From positions 62,001 through 126,000 of the forward strand of contig NZ_JAWZSQ010000009.1 in NCBI RefSeq assembly GCF_034096925.1: 64,000 nucleotides of DNA, given 5' to 3'. Below the pieces are notes generated by a model. The model was not told the DNA's origin. It was given only the letters and a program-made list of their open reading frames with translations, and searched no databases. Shown here piece after piece: positions 1-10,054 of the stretch. The stretch comes from Patulibacter defluvii (GTDB lineage Bacteria > Actinomycetota > Thermoleophilia > Solirubrobacterales > Solirubrobacteraceae). Position numbers and translations under genes: made by a program. Each line of letters opens with the position of its first letter. Within the stretch, counting starts at the first letter, position 1.

Positions 1-1
1 C

Positions 2-736
2 AAGCAGGGCTACCACCCGACCGCGGCCTTCTACCCGCAGTTCCAGCTCTGGGTCAAGGCCGTGGCCCGCCGCTACCCCGCCGCGATCATCGAGGGCTGG
101 AACGAGCCCGACGGCCAGTTCCGCGGCCAGACCACGGCGTGGGGCTGGCAGGGGATCGCCTCGCAGCCCGAGGAGCTGGCCGAGGAGCACTGCCAGCTCT
201 ACGCCGCGGTCAAGAGCGTCGACCCGAACCGGATCGTGCTCTCCCCGGCCTTCGGCGACACCGAGGGCACGCCGTGGTACATCCCCGGCTTCACGACCGC
301 GGTCGGCAGCGACCGCACCTGCTGGGACCGCTTCTCGTTGCACGCGTACGTCGGCACGACGATCACCGGCGACGACACGCCGTTGGCACGGCTGTTCCAG
401 ATCACCCGCGACGCCCGCAGCGGGATCTCCGACACCACACCGATCTGGGTCACCGAGTTCGGGCTGTCGACCACCGACAAGGCCCACTCGAGCCAGCCGG
501 CGAACAACACCGAGGCCGACCAGAAGGCCGTCGTCCGCGGGCTCTACAACAAGTTCATGGCGATGTCCGACGTCCAGGCCGCGTTCCCGTTCTCGCTCCG
601 CGACAACTGGGACATCGACGCCGGCACGTCGACCTCGCCGAAGTGGGGCTACGGCCTGGCCCGCACCGACTGGACCCCCAAGCTGGCCTTCTGCCACTTC
701 GTGGGCCAGGCGGGCAACACCTACACCGGCTGCTGA
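2..736 (+). CDS. Glycoside-hydrolase-like protein, 5' truncated by window edge
   Basis: The reading frame is open from the first complete codon, so the gene starts outside the window; 244 C-terminal residues are visible. It contains a WNEP motif, typical of the acid/base glutamate of clan-A (beta/alpha)8 glycosidases, and later WVTEFGLST, which fits the nucleophile strand. The C-terminus (KLAFCHFVGQ...YTGC) closely matches that of the protein at 11780-12892, as does the start (GYHPTAAFYPQF against KYHPTAEFLPQY), so the two are paralogs. It probably acts outside the cell on a polysaccharide; the substrate cannot be read from the sequence. A strong hairpin at 757-780 follows the stop. Confidence 0.75.
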   Translation, partial: KQGYHPTAAFYPQFQLWVKAVARRYPAAIIEGWNEPDGQFRGQTTAWGWQGIASQPEELAEEHCQLYAAVKSVDPNRIVLSPAFGDTEGTPWYIPGFTTAVGSDRTCWDRFSLHAYVGTTITGDDTPLARLFQITRDARSGISDTTPIWVTEFGLSTTDKAHSSQPANNTEADQKAVVRGLYNKFMAMSDVQAAFPFSLRDNWDIDAGTSTSPKWGYGLARTDWTPKLAFCHFVGQAGNTYTGC

Positions 737-756
737 TCGCCAGCGCCTGACCGGAC

Positions 757-780
757 CCGGGGCGGCACGCGCCGCCCCGG
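757..780. terminator. Convergent-gene hairpin
   Basis: A perfect 10-bp GC stem with a 4-nt loop (ACGC) lies between the stop codons of two convergent genes. It has no T-tract, as is common in very GC-rich actinobacteria. Function as a bidirectional terminator is inferred. Confidence 0.5.
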
Positions 781-785
781 ACCGC

Positions 786-1538
786 TCACGGCTTGACCAG
801 CACGCCGACCGCGTCCGAGGGCCCGCGCACGACCAGCGCCGGGTGGACCCCGACCTCGTTGGCGAAGTCGGTGATCGACGGCGTCCAGACGTCGTCGCAG
901 ACGAGCAGGCCGCCGGAGGCGATGTGCGGCCAGGCGGCGCGGAACTCCTCGACCTGCGCGCGGTAGGAGTGATCGGCGTCGTGGATCGAGAGCCCGACGG
1001 TGCCGGCCTCGGCCAGTGCCTCCGGCAGCAGCCGCCGCGAGGGTCCGAGCCGCAGGTCCCAGCGGTGGCGGACGGCGTCCGGCACCAGCTCGCCGGTGGT
1101 GACCTCGGCGTCGCGGATCCCCGGCAGGTCGATGCTGATCAGGCGGCCCGTGCCGACTCGCTCCATCGCCGCCAGCAGCACCGCCGACGTGTAGCCGCGC
1201 TGGACGCCGGTCTCGACGACCGTCTCGGGCCGACGCGCCAGCACCGTGGTTCCGACGATCCGCAGCAGCGGGCCGCGCGAGGCGAACGACCCGTCGCCCG
1301 CCGCCTGCTCGGGGTGCTCGAGCTGGCCCTCGAGCGCTTCGCGGCCGGCCGCGTCGACGCCCAGCACCTGCTCGATCAGGGTCTCGACCGGCAACGTCAG
1401 GTCGGCGAGCGCCTCCAGGTCGAGGGACTTCTCCCCCCGTTCCTTGCGCGTTCGCGCCTGCCGCACCCGCTCGCCGATCCACGTCGGATCGGCGGCGAAT
1501 CGCCGCGCCACGTCCTTGACCCGTCCCAACCCCGGCAT
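786..1538 (-). CDS. Class I SAM-dependent methyltransferase
   Basis: A 250-residue protein with an ATG start. Around residue 100 it carries VVETGVQRGYTSAVLLAAM, a Rossmann motif I as in the Methyltransf_24 / TylF-like group, followed by GRLISIDLPG with the acidic residue that binds the SAM ribose. Later SIHDADHSY and LLVCDDVW fit the metal/substrate side of this group. It stands next to a glycosyltransferase and an FkbM methyltransferase, which suggests modification of a surface glycan or glycolipid. The acceptor is unknown. Confidence 0.75.
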   Translation of the reverse strand: MPGLGRVKDVARRFAADPTWIGERVRQARTRKERGEKSLDLEALADLTLPVETLIEQVLGVDAAGREALEGQLEHPEQAAGDGSFASRGPLLRIVGTTVLARRPETVVETGVQRGYTSAVLLAAMERVGTGRLISIDLPGIRDAEVTTGELVPDAVRHRWDLRLGPSRRLLPEALAEAGTVGLSIHDADHSYRAQVEEFRAAWPHIASGGLLVCDDVWTPSITDFANEVGVHPALVVRGPSDAVGVLVKP

Positions 1539-1598
1539 AGGGCCCGCAGTCTACGGGCGCCGGCGACGATCTCCACCTGCGGTCCGTACGATGCGCCC

Positions 1599-2726
1599 GT
1601 GCCCCGGGTCCTGGTCGTCCACGACTTCGCGGAGACCTTCGGCGGAGCCGAACGCGTCACCGCCGAACTGCTGGCCGCGTTCCCCGGGAGCGAGCTGCAC
1701 GTGATCGCCGGTCGCCAGCAGGTGGCCGAGCAGATCGGCGCCGGCGACCGCTGGCATCCGCTGCTGCCGGCCCGCACCCGGTTGCTGCGCCACTACCGCC
1801 TGGGCGCGCCGCTCTACCCCCTGCTCGCGCGCCGCTGGCGACTGCCGGAGGCGGACCTGGTGGTGTCCTCCAGTTACGGCTACGCCCACGGCGCCCAGGC
1901 GCCGAACCGCCCGCCCCACCTCTGCTACTGCCACTCGCCGCTGCGCCATGTCTGGAGCGACGCGCACGACTACTCGACCGGGCCGCTGGCCCGACCCGGC
2001 GTGCGCCAGGCGTTCGCCGGCTACCAGCGGGCGATCCGGGCGCTCGACCGCCAGGCGGCCGCCGGCGTCGACCGCTTCCTCACCCAGTCCGCCTACACCG
2101 GCGACCAGCTGCGCCGCAACTTCGGGATCGAGCCGGCGATCGTCCCGCCGCCGGTCGACGTCGACCGCTTCCGTCCCGCCGACGACGGTGGCCACGACGG
2201 GGCCTTCCTCTTCGCCGGGCGGCTGGTCGAGCCGTACAAGCGGCCGGGGATCGTCGTCGAGGCCTTCCGGCGCCTCCCCCACCTGCGGCTGCGGATCGCC
2301 GGCGACGGACCGGCCCGGCCGGCGCTCGAGCGGGACGCCCCGCCGAACGTCACCTTCCTCGGCGCGCTGCCCACCGAGGCGGTCGCCGCCGAGATGCGAC
2401 GGGCCGCCGCCGTGGTCTTCCCGTCGGTCGACGACTACGGGCTGATCCCGGTCGAGGCCGCCGCCTCCGGCCGACCGGTGATCGCGTTCGACGGCGGTGG
2501 GGCCCGCCACACGGTCGTCGCGGGCCGCACCGGCGTGTTCTTCGACACGCCCGACGCCGAGGCGCTCGTCGACGCGATCGCCGGCTTCGACCCCGACGCC
2601 TGGGATCCGGCCACGATCCGCGCCCACGCCGAGCAGTGGCATCCGCAGGCCTTCCGGCGGGCGATCCGCGGCCACGCCGACGAGCTGCTGCGCGCGAGCG
2701 GCCGTCCCGGCCTGCTGCTGGAATGA
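1599..2726 (+). CDS. Glycosyltransferase, GT4 type
   Basis: 375 residues from a GTG start. The N-terminus MPRVLVVHDFAETFGGAERV is the classical first strand and GGAE loop of GT-B family-4 transferases. The C-terminal half has FAGRLVEPYKRPGIVVEAF and the nucleotide-sugar-binding stretch FPSVDDYGLIPVEAAASGRPVIAF (the EX7E motif region). It would transfer a sugar from a nucleotide donor to a lipid or glycan at the membrane. The frame stays open upstream, but those codons read antisense through the neighbouring methyltransferase, so the GTG beginning the recognisable domain is preferred. Confidence 0.85.
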   Translation: MPRVLVVHDFAETFGGAERVTAELLAAFPGSELHVIAGRQQVAEQIGAGDRWHPLLPARTRLLRHYRLGAPLYPLLARRWRLPEADLVVSSSYGYAHGAQAPNRPPHLCYCHSPLRHVWSDAHDYSTGPLARPGVRQAFAGYQRAIRALDRQAAAGVDRFLTQSAYTGDQLRRNFGIEPAIVPPPVDVDRFRPADDGGHDGAFLFAGRLVEPYKRPGIVVEAFRRLPHLRLRIAGDGPARPALERDAPPNVTFLGALPTEAVAAEMRRAAAVVFPSVDDYGLIPVEAAASGRPVIAFDGGGARHTVVAGRTGVFFDTPDAEALVDAIAGFDPDAWDPATIRAHAEQWHPQAFRRAIRGHADELLRASGRPGLLLE

Positions 2727-2746
2727 CCGCGCCGGGGCAGCCGCGA

Positions 2747-3541
2747 TCAGCCCGCCGGCCGCTCCAGCACCCAGGTGGTCGGCCCGCCGAGGACGGCGAA
2801 GCCGGCTCCGGCCCACGGCTCGAGCCCGGCCAGGTCGGGGTGCGACCACTCGACCTCGACCCGGCCGATCCGCGCGGCGACCGCGGCCGGCACCGCGGCC
2901 AGCAGGTCCCGCTCCAGCCCCTCGACGTCCATCTTCAGCACGTCGATCCGGCCCTCGCGCGCCAGCACGTCCTCGAGCAGGGCCGCGATCGCGCGGGTGC
3001 GGACGGTGATCCGCTCCGCGGTCTCGACGCCGATCCCCCCGTAGCGGCCGGTCGGCTCGACGCCGAAGCTGACCTCGCCGTCCTCCGCCGCCACCGCGGT
3101 CTCGTGGATCGTCACCCGGTCGCCGAACGGAGCCAGGTTGCGGCGCAGGAGCGCCAGATTCTCGGGCACCGGCTCGAAGGCGTGGACCCGCACGTCCGGG
3201 TGGCGGGTGAGCGCGAAGACCGAGAAGACCCCGATGTTGGCGCCGATGTCGACCACGACGCGGTCGGTCGTCGCCACCGGATAGACGTCCTCGGCCAGGA
3301 TCTCGGCGATCGTCGCGTAGTCGTGGACGTGCCGCAGCGCCACCGGTACGCGACCCGTCGGGGTCCGCAGCTGGACCTCGGCCGGCATCGCTCCCCGCCG
3401 CAGCAGGTAGCCGCGCAGGACCTGCGGGACCGGACCGGCCACCCGCGGCAGCCGCCGGATCGCCCGCCACCGGCGCGGATCCCGCGCCGCCCTGAGGTAC
3501 GCCCACCAGGGCCTGCGCCCGAACTCCGCCATGCGCGGCAT
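2747..3541 (-). CDS. FkbM family methyltransferase
   Basis: 264 residues, ATG start. The core VVVDIGANIGVFSVFALTRH followed by VHAFEPVPENLALLRRNL is the signature of FkbM methyltransferases, and IDVLKMDVEGLERDLL is the usual C-terminal motif. These enzymes O-methylate sugars or polyketides. The gene is convergent with the GT4 gene and divergent from the 3574 gene, with only 32 bp between starts, so the two probably share a promoter region. A second ATG four codons in is an alternative start. Confidence 0.85.
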   Translation of the reverse strand: MPRMAEFGRRPWWAYLRAARDPRRWRAIRRLPRVAGPVPQVLRGYLLRRGAMPAEVQLRTPTGRVPVALRHVHDYATIAEILAEDVYPVATTDRVVVDIGANIGVFSVFALTRHPDVRVHAFEPVPENLALLRRNLAPFGDRVTIHETAVAAEDGEVSFGVEPTGRYGGIGVETAERITVRTRAIAALLEDVLAREGRIDVLKMDVEGLERDLLAAVPAAVAARIGRVEVEWSHPDLAGLEPWAGAGFAVLGGPTTWVLERPAG

Positions 3542-3573
3542 CGTACTGGCGGCGAGCCGTAGACTCGCGCCGG

Positions 3574-4749
3574 ATGGTCGGGTCCCGTTCGCGCCGCAAG
3601 CGCCTCATCGTGATCGGCAGCGGGATCGTCCTGCTCCTGCTGCTGGCGTTCGTCGCTGCCGGCCTGTGGCTGAAGCACCGGGCGCAGGAGGTCCCCGACC
3701 ACTTCCCCCGGCCGGAGCCCGCGTTCGATGCTCGCCGGGCCCCGTGGCCGCCGAAGTTCGGGGTCAACGCGAACATGGTCGCGGAGGCGCGCGATCCGGC
3801 CCTGCTGCGGCGCCAGTTCGACGCGATCGCGGCGGCCGGCCTCGGCTGGGTGCGGATCGGGGCGACGTGGCCCTGGATCCAGCCCCAGGAGGACGGGCCC
3901 TACGACTGGTCGCTCCTCGACGAGCCGATCGCGGCGGCCGCCCGGGCCGGCCTCGACGTCGCCCCGGTGATCCAGTTCACGCCCAAGTGGGCCTCGAACC
4001 TGCCGGGCTCCGACCGGGCGCTGGCCAAGGACCCCGCCGACAGCGATCGGTTCGTCGTCGCGCTCGTGCGGCGCTACGGCCCCGGCGGCAGCTTCTGGAA
4101 GGCCCACCCCGAGCTGCGCGCGCGGCCGGTCCGGGTCTGGGAGCTGTGGAACGAGGAGAACGCCCAGCACTTCTTCGCCGCCATGAGCGGCCGCACGTTC
4201 GGGTACCAGGCGGTGCTGATGAGCCGCGCGATCCGGGCCGTCGACCCGCGGGCGCGGCTGGTGCTCGGCGGCCTCGTCGGCACGTTCGAGAGCGCGGGCG
4301 ACCGGGTCGCGGTCGACCGCTTCCTGCGCGACATGCTCGATGCCCAGCCGTCGCTGACGCGGCTGCTCGACGCGATCGGGCTGCACGTCTACGGGGACGC
4401 GGCGAACGTCGGCCGGATCGCCTGCCGCACGCGGGCGCTGCTCGACCAGATCGGCTTCCGCCGCCAGGCGCTGGTCCTGAACGAGTTCGGATCGCTCAGC
4501 CAGGGCCCGGGCTCGCTGCCCGAGCGCGAGCGGGGTGCGCTGCTGGCCTCGGTCGTTGCCGGGTTCGCCGACGACCGTGCCTGCGGCGGCGGCGCCGACG
4601 TCCGGATGGTCTCGCCCTACACCTGGTGGACGCCCGACGTCGAGTCCGGGAACCTGCGCGAGTTCTGGGGGATCGCCGAGACCGACGGCCGGCTGAAGCC
4701 CTCGGGCCGGGCCTACGCCGAGGCGGTCCGCCGCGTCGGCGGTCGCTGA
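3574..4749 (+). CDS. Membrane-anchored glycosidase-like protein
   Basis: 391 residues. A basic N-terminus is followed by one hydrophobic segment (about residues 11-32), a signal anchor. The rest looks like a clan-A (beta/alpha)8 glycosidase: GWVRIGATWPWIQPQEDGPY near residue 90, WELWNEEN near 190 (candidate acid/base Glu) and LVLNEFGS near 302 (candidate nucleophile). It is distantly related to the proteins at 2-736 and 11780-12892. The last 37 bases overlap the convergent pabB gene. Activity is inferred from motifs. Confidence 0.7.
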   Translation: MVGSRSRRKRLIVIGSGIVLLLLLAFVAAGLWLKHRAQEVPDHFPRPEPAFDARRAPWPPKFGVNANMVAEARDPALLRRQFDAIAAAGLGWVRIGATWPWIQPQEDGPYDWSLLDEPIAAAARAGLDVAPVIQFTPKWASNLPGSDRALAKDPADSDRFVVALVRRYGPGGSFWKAHPELRARPVRVWELWNEENAQHFFAAMSGRTFGYQAVLMSRAIRAVDPRARLVLGGLVGTFESAGDRVAVDRFLRDMLDAQPSLTRLLDAIGLHVYGDAANVGRIACRTRALLDQIGFRRQALVLNEFGSLSQGPGSLPERERGALLASVVAGFADDRACGGGADVRMVSPYTWWTPDVESGNLREFWGIAETDGRLKPSGRAYAEAVRRVGGR

Positions 4750-5783
4750 GGCGCAGCGCCCCCGTCCCCCGCCACCGCCAGCAGCCGCGCGGCCTTCAGC
4801 TCGGTCTCGCGCCACTCGCCCTCGGGATCGCTGTCCCAGGTGATCCCGCCGCCGGTGCCGAACCGCAGCACTTGCTGCTGGCGCCAGAAGCTGCGGATGC
4901 CGACGGCCAGCGAGGCGGTCCGGCGGTCGCCGTCGACCCAGCCGATCGCCCCGCAGTAGGGACCGCGCGGGGTCGGCTCCAGCTCGTCGATCAGCGCCTG
5001 TGCGGCGAGCTTCGGCGCGCCGACGATCGAGCCGGCGGGGAAGGTCGCCTCCAGCAGCGCCGGCCAGCCGACCTCCGGCCGCAGCCGTCCCTCGACCGTC
5101 GAGACCAGGTGGGCCAGGCCGGGGTGGTGCTCGACGGCGCAGATCGCGGTCGCCCGCACGCTGCCGGGCACGCAGACCCGGCCGAGGTCGTTGCGGACCA
5201 GGTCGACGATCATCACGTTCTCGGCCCGGTCCTTGGGCAGGAAGCCGTCGGCGGTCGCGGCCGTGCCCTTGATCGGCCGCGAGACCACCCGCTCGCCGTC
5301 GCGGCGCAGGAACAGCTCGGGCGAGGCGCAGGCCACGTCGACCCCCTGCTCGGGCAGGAACACGTGGGCCGCGTGCGGCGCCGGGTGGCCGGCGGTCAGC
5401 CGCGCGTGCAGGCCGTGCAGCGTGGTCCCCGCCGCCAGCGGCGCGCGCAGGACCCGGCAGAGGTTGACCTGGTAGACGTCGCCGGCCGCGATCCGCTCGC
5501 GGATCTCGGCGACCCGGCCGCGGAACTCGTCCTCCCCCAGGCTCGTCGTCCAGGCCGAGGCCGGCACCGGGGTCCAGGCCGGGTCCTCGTCGCCGGCCGT
5601 CCCGGCGGTCTCCAGCGGCTCCCAGCGGGCGAAGCGGGCCGCGGTCAGCCGCCCCTCGTAGTCGAGCACCACCGCCCAGCGGCCGCCCTCGTCGAGTGCC
5701 TGCGGGTCGTGGCGAACCTCGACCAGGTCGCGGGCGAGCAGGCCGCCGACGACGGCACGGGGTGGAAGCGGGAACGGCGGCAC
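4713..5783 (-). CDS. pabB: Aminodeoxychorismate synthase component I
   Basis: 356 residues, GTG start. All landmarks of the chorismate-binding fold are present: DVYQVNLCRVL, ASPELFLRR, VSRPIKGTA, RAENVMIVDLVRNDLGRVC, GSIVGAPKLAAQALIDELE and FGTGGGITWDSDPEGEWRE. The PIKG(T) motif with lysine is typical of PabB rather than TrpE. It would make 4-amino-4-deoxychorismate for folate synthesis. The glutamine amidotransferase (PabA) and lyase (PabC) are neither fused nor adjacent. The 3' end overlaps the convergent gene by 37 bases. Confidence 0.9.
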   Translation of the reverse strand: MPPFPLPPRAVVGGLLARDLVEVRHDPQALDEGGRWAVVLDYEGRLTAARFARWEPLETAGTAGDEDPAWTPVPASAWTTSLGEDEFRGRVAEIRERIAAGDVYQVNLCRVLRAPLAAGTTLHGLHARLTAGHPAPHAAHVFLPEQGVDVACASPELFLRRDGERVVSRPIKGTAATADGFLPKDRAENVMIVDLVRNDLGRVCVPGSVRATAICAVEHHPGLAHLVSTVEGRLRPEVGWPALLEATFPAGSIVGAPKLAAQALIDELEPTPRGPYCGAIGWVDGDRRTASLAVGIRSFWRQQQVLRFGTGGGITWDSDPEGEWRETELKAARLLAVAGDGGAAPQRPPTRRTASA

Positions 5784-5909
5784 CGAACCGCCAAGTACAC
5801 CCGATCGGCGCCCCCGACCGCAGACTCCCAGGGAACTCCCAGCGAACGCTCACCGAGGTCCCGGGCACCGTTCAGGGCCCGTTGACGGGGCGGGAGCAGC
5901 ATCGTCGGC

Positions 5910-6269
5910 ATGTCCGCGCACCCCGCTCCGCCCCCGCCCCGCCGCGGCCGACGACTCTCGCGCCGGGAGCGACGCCGCCGGATCGCCGCCACCGTCGGGG
6001 TCGGCAGCGTCGCCGGCTTCGCCGGGCTGCTCGGCCTGCTCGGCGTCCGCGTCGCCGCCGGGCAGGACCCGGGCCTGGCCCAGGCCGCCCAGGCCGCCGG
6101 CACGTCGACCAGCACCACCGCCGCCACCACCGCTCCCGACACGAGCACGGCGACCGGCAGCAGCAGCGACACGGCGACGACCGGCAGCTCGACCAGCAGC
6201 GGCACGGCGACCGACAGCGGCTCCGCCGGCCAGCCGGCCGAGACCCCCCTGACCACCCACAGCTCGTGA
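5910..6269 (+). CDS. Small membrane-anchored Ser/Thr-rich protein
   Basis: 119 residues. An arginine-rich start (RRLSRRERRRR) leads into a hydrophobic segment (about residues 30-50), then a tail of about 65 residues made almost only of Ser, Thr, Ala, Gly and Asp. The tail should lie outside the membrane. The stop codon overlaps the GTG start of the flavin transferase gene, so the two are translationally coupled. No FMN-bind domain and no canonical flavinylation motif (D-G-x-S/T-G-A-S/T) was found. It may be a scaffold or an unusual partner of the flavin system; function unknown. Confidence 0.65.
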   Translation: MSAHPAPPPPRRGRRLSRRERRRRIAATVGVGSVAGFAGLLGLLGVRVAAGQDPGLAQAAQAAGTSTSTTAATTAPDTSTATGSSSDTATTGSSTSSGTATDSGSAGQPAETPLTTHSS

Positions 6270-7309
6270 GCACCGCGACCGCCGGCCTGCGCGTGCGCCT
6301 GGCCCCGCCGACCGCGGGCACCCGGCCCGCCGCCAAGGCCCGTCCGGCGACCCGCGTCGACGTGCCGTTCGCAGCCCTCGGCACCCGCTGCCGGGTGGTG
6401 ATCGAGACCGCGCCCGGCGCCGGCGAGAGCGCGACGGCGGCCCTGGCCCGGGTCCGGCGGCTGCTCGACGAAGCCGACCGCCGGCTCTCGCGCTTCCGAT
6501 CCGACAGCGACCTGACCCGACTCAACGACGACCCGCGCGAGACGGTCCCCGTCGACCCGCTGCTGCTCGACGCGGTCGCCGCGGCGCTGGGCGCGGCCGA
6601 GCGCAGCGACGGCCTGCTCGACCCGACCGTCCTGCCCGCCCTCGTCCGCCACGGCTACGCCCGCAGCCGCCGCGACGCGGTCCCGGTCGGGCTGCTGGCC
6701 GCGCTCCGCGACGCGCCCGAGCGGCGCCCGGCGCGCCCCCACCCGGCGGCCCGCTGGCGCGCGATCCGGATCGACCGTCGGGCCGGCACCGTCAGCCGGC
6801 CGCCGGGGACGGCGATCGACCTCGGCGCGACCGCGAAGGGCTGGCTGGCCGACCGCTGCGGCGCATTGCTGCACCCGCACGCGCGCTGGGCGGTCGACCT
6901 CGGCGGCGACCTGCGGGTGGGAGGCCCGCAGGCCCGCGAGCGGCCCTTCGCGGTCGAGGTCGCCGCCCCGCTGCGCCGCGCGCCGGCCGCCCGCCTGACG
7001 CTGCGCGCCGGGGCGGTCGCCACCTCGGGCATCGACCGCCGGCTGTGGCGCGAGCCCGACGGCCGCCCCGCCCACCACCTGATCGATCCGGCCCGCGAGG
7101 CCCCGGCCTGGACCGGGCTGCTGACCGTGACCGCGGTCGCGGCGAGCGGCGAGGAGGCCGAGCTGATCGCCGGCAGCACGCTGCTGCGCGGCCCGGCGGC
7201 GATCGGCCGGCTGGCGCTCTCCGGCGGCGTCGCGATCGACGAGCACGGCACCGTCCACCGACGAGCGGGCGGCCCGGCCACCCGGCTCCCGTGGCGGTGG
7301 TCGGCATGA
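6266..7309 (+). CDS. apbE: FAD:protein FMN transferase
   Basis: 347 residues from a GTG overlapping the previous stop. Family motifs in order: LGTRC near residue 34, LSRFRSDSDLTRLN, IDLGATAKGWLADR, VDLGGDLRVGG, ATSGIDRR and HHLIDP. ApbE enzymes attach FMN through a phosphoester to Thr/Ser of exported electron-carrier proteins, using FAD and Mg2+. No lipoprotein or obvious signal peptide is seen at the N-terminus, which instead has an Ala/Pro/Arg-rich stretch. It is coupled on both sides, to the Ser/Thr-rich protein and to a ferric-reductase-like membrane protein. Confidence 0.9.
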   Translation: MSTATAGLRVRLAPPTAGTRPAAKARPATRVDVPFAALGTRCRVVIETAPGAGESATAALARVRRLLDEADRRLSRFRSDSDLTRLNDDPRETVPVDPLLLDAVAAALGAAERSDGLLDPTVLPALVRHGYARSRRDAVPVGLLAALRDAPERRPARPHPAARWRAIRIDRRAGTVSRPPGTAIDLGATAKGWLADRCGALLHPHARWAVDLGGDLRVGGPQARERPFAVEVAAPLRRAPAARLTLRAGAVATSGIDRRLWREPDGRPAHHLIDPAREAPAWTGLLTVTAVAASGEEAELIAGSTLLRGPAAIGRLALSGGVAIDEHGTVHRRAGGPATRLPWRWSA

Positions 7310-7908
7310 GCGCCGCGCTCGCCGCCGCCTCGACCGACCCGCTCCAGTACGCCGCCTGGCTGACGGTCCGGGCCTCGGGGATCATCGCCCTGGCCGCGTT
7401 GACCCTGACCGTCTGGCTCGGCCTGGCCAGCGCCGGCGGACTGCTCCAGCGGCGCCCGCAGCTGCGCGGGACGGTCTCGATCGTCCACGAGATGCTGGCC
7501 CTGGCGGCGCTCGGCGCGCTGGCCGTCCACGGCGTGGCGCTGCTCTTCGACGGCTGGCTGAAGCCGTCGGTGCTGCAGCTGCTGGTGCCGTTCGCGATGC
7601 CCCACGCCCCGCTCTGGACCGGGCTCGGCCAGCTGGCCGGCTATGCGGTGCTGCTGCTCGGCCCCAGCTTCTACCTGCGCAAGCGGATCGGGCCGAAGCG
7701 CTGGCGCAGCCTCCACCGGTTCACGGTCGTCGCCTTCCTGATGGCGGTCGGGCACGCGATCGGATCGGGGACCGACAGCGGCAGCGCCTGGCTGCTGCTG
7801 CCGCTGCTCGGCGGGACGACGGTGGCGCTGGCGCTGCTGGCGATCCGCAGCGCCCGCGGCGGCGGCGCGGCCCCGACCCGCCGCGGCCGCGCCACCGCGC
7901 GGGTGTGA
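7306..7908 (+). CDS. Ferric-reductase-like transmembrane protein
   Basis: 200 residues, ATG overlapping the apbE stop (ATGA). About five hydrophobic segments, with histidines in conserved-looking places (VHEMLALAALGALAVHG, LHRFTVVAFLMAVGHA), fit the di-heme membrane domain of the ferric reductase/YedZ group. It lacks a cytosolic flavin/NAD domain, so it would take electrons from a separate partner, plausibly an ApbE-flavinylated protein. The stop codon lies inside a dispersed inverted repeat (7904-7946). Confidence 0.8.
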   Translation: MSAALAAASTDPLQYAAWLTVRASGIIALAALTLTVWLGLASAGGLLQRRPQLRGTVSIVHEMLALAALGALAVHGVALLFDGWLKPSVLQLLVPFAMPHAPLWTGLGQLAGYAVLLLGPSFYLRKRIGPKRWRSLHRFTVVAFLMAVGHAIGSGTDSGSAWLLLPLLGGTTVALALLAIRSARGGGAAPTRRGRATARV

Positions 7909-7946
7909 CGTTCCGGACGATCAGCGACCGGAACGTCGCAGCCGGG
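7904..7946. repeat. REP-like inverted repeat, copy A
   Basis: GACGTTCCGG and CCGGAACGTC form a 10-bp stem around an 11-nt loop, followed by a tail like CAGCCGGGCGCG. The same arms and tail recur at about 38976, 48728 and (decayed) 48800. The left arm contains the stop codon of the membrane protein gene. Confidence 0.7.
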
Positions 7947-7975
7947 CGCGGGCGCGGCGGGGGCCGGCCCGGGCC

Positions 7976-9967
<1,992 letters not shown>

Positions 9968-10015
9968 GGGCGACGTTCGATGGTACGGGCCCGCGCGCCG
10001 AACCGGCTCGCCCCG

Positions 10016-10047
10016 GGGCGGGACGCGGCCGGCGCCGCGTCCCGCCC
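10016..10047 (-). terminator. Hairpin after gdhA
   Basis: A perfect 14-bp GC stem with a 4-nt loop lies 8 bases beyond the gdhA stop codon. There is no T-run. It probably ends gdhA transcription before the ABC-F gene. Confidence 0.55.
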
Positions 10048-10054
10048 GTTCCGC

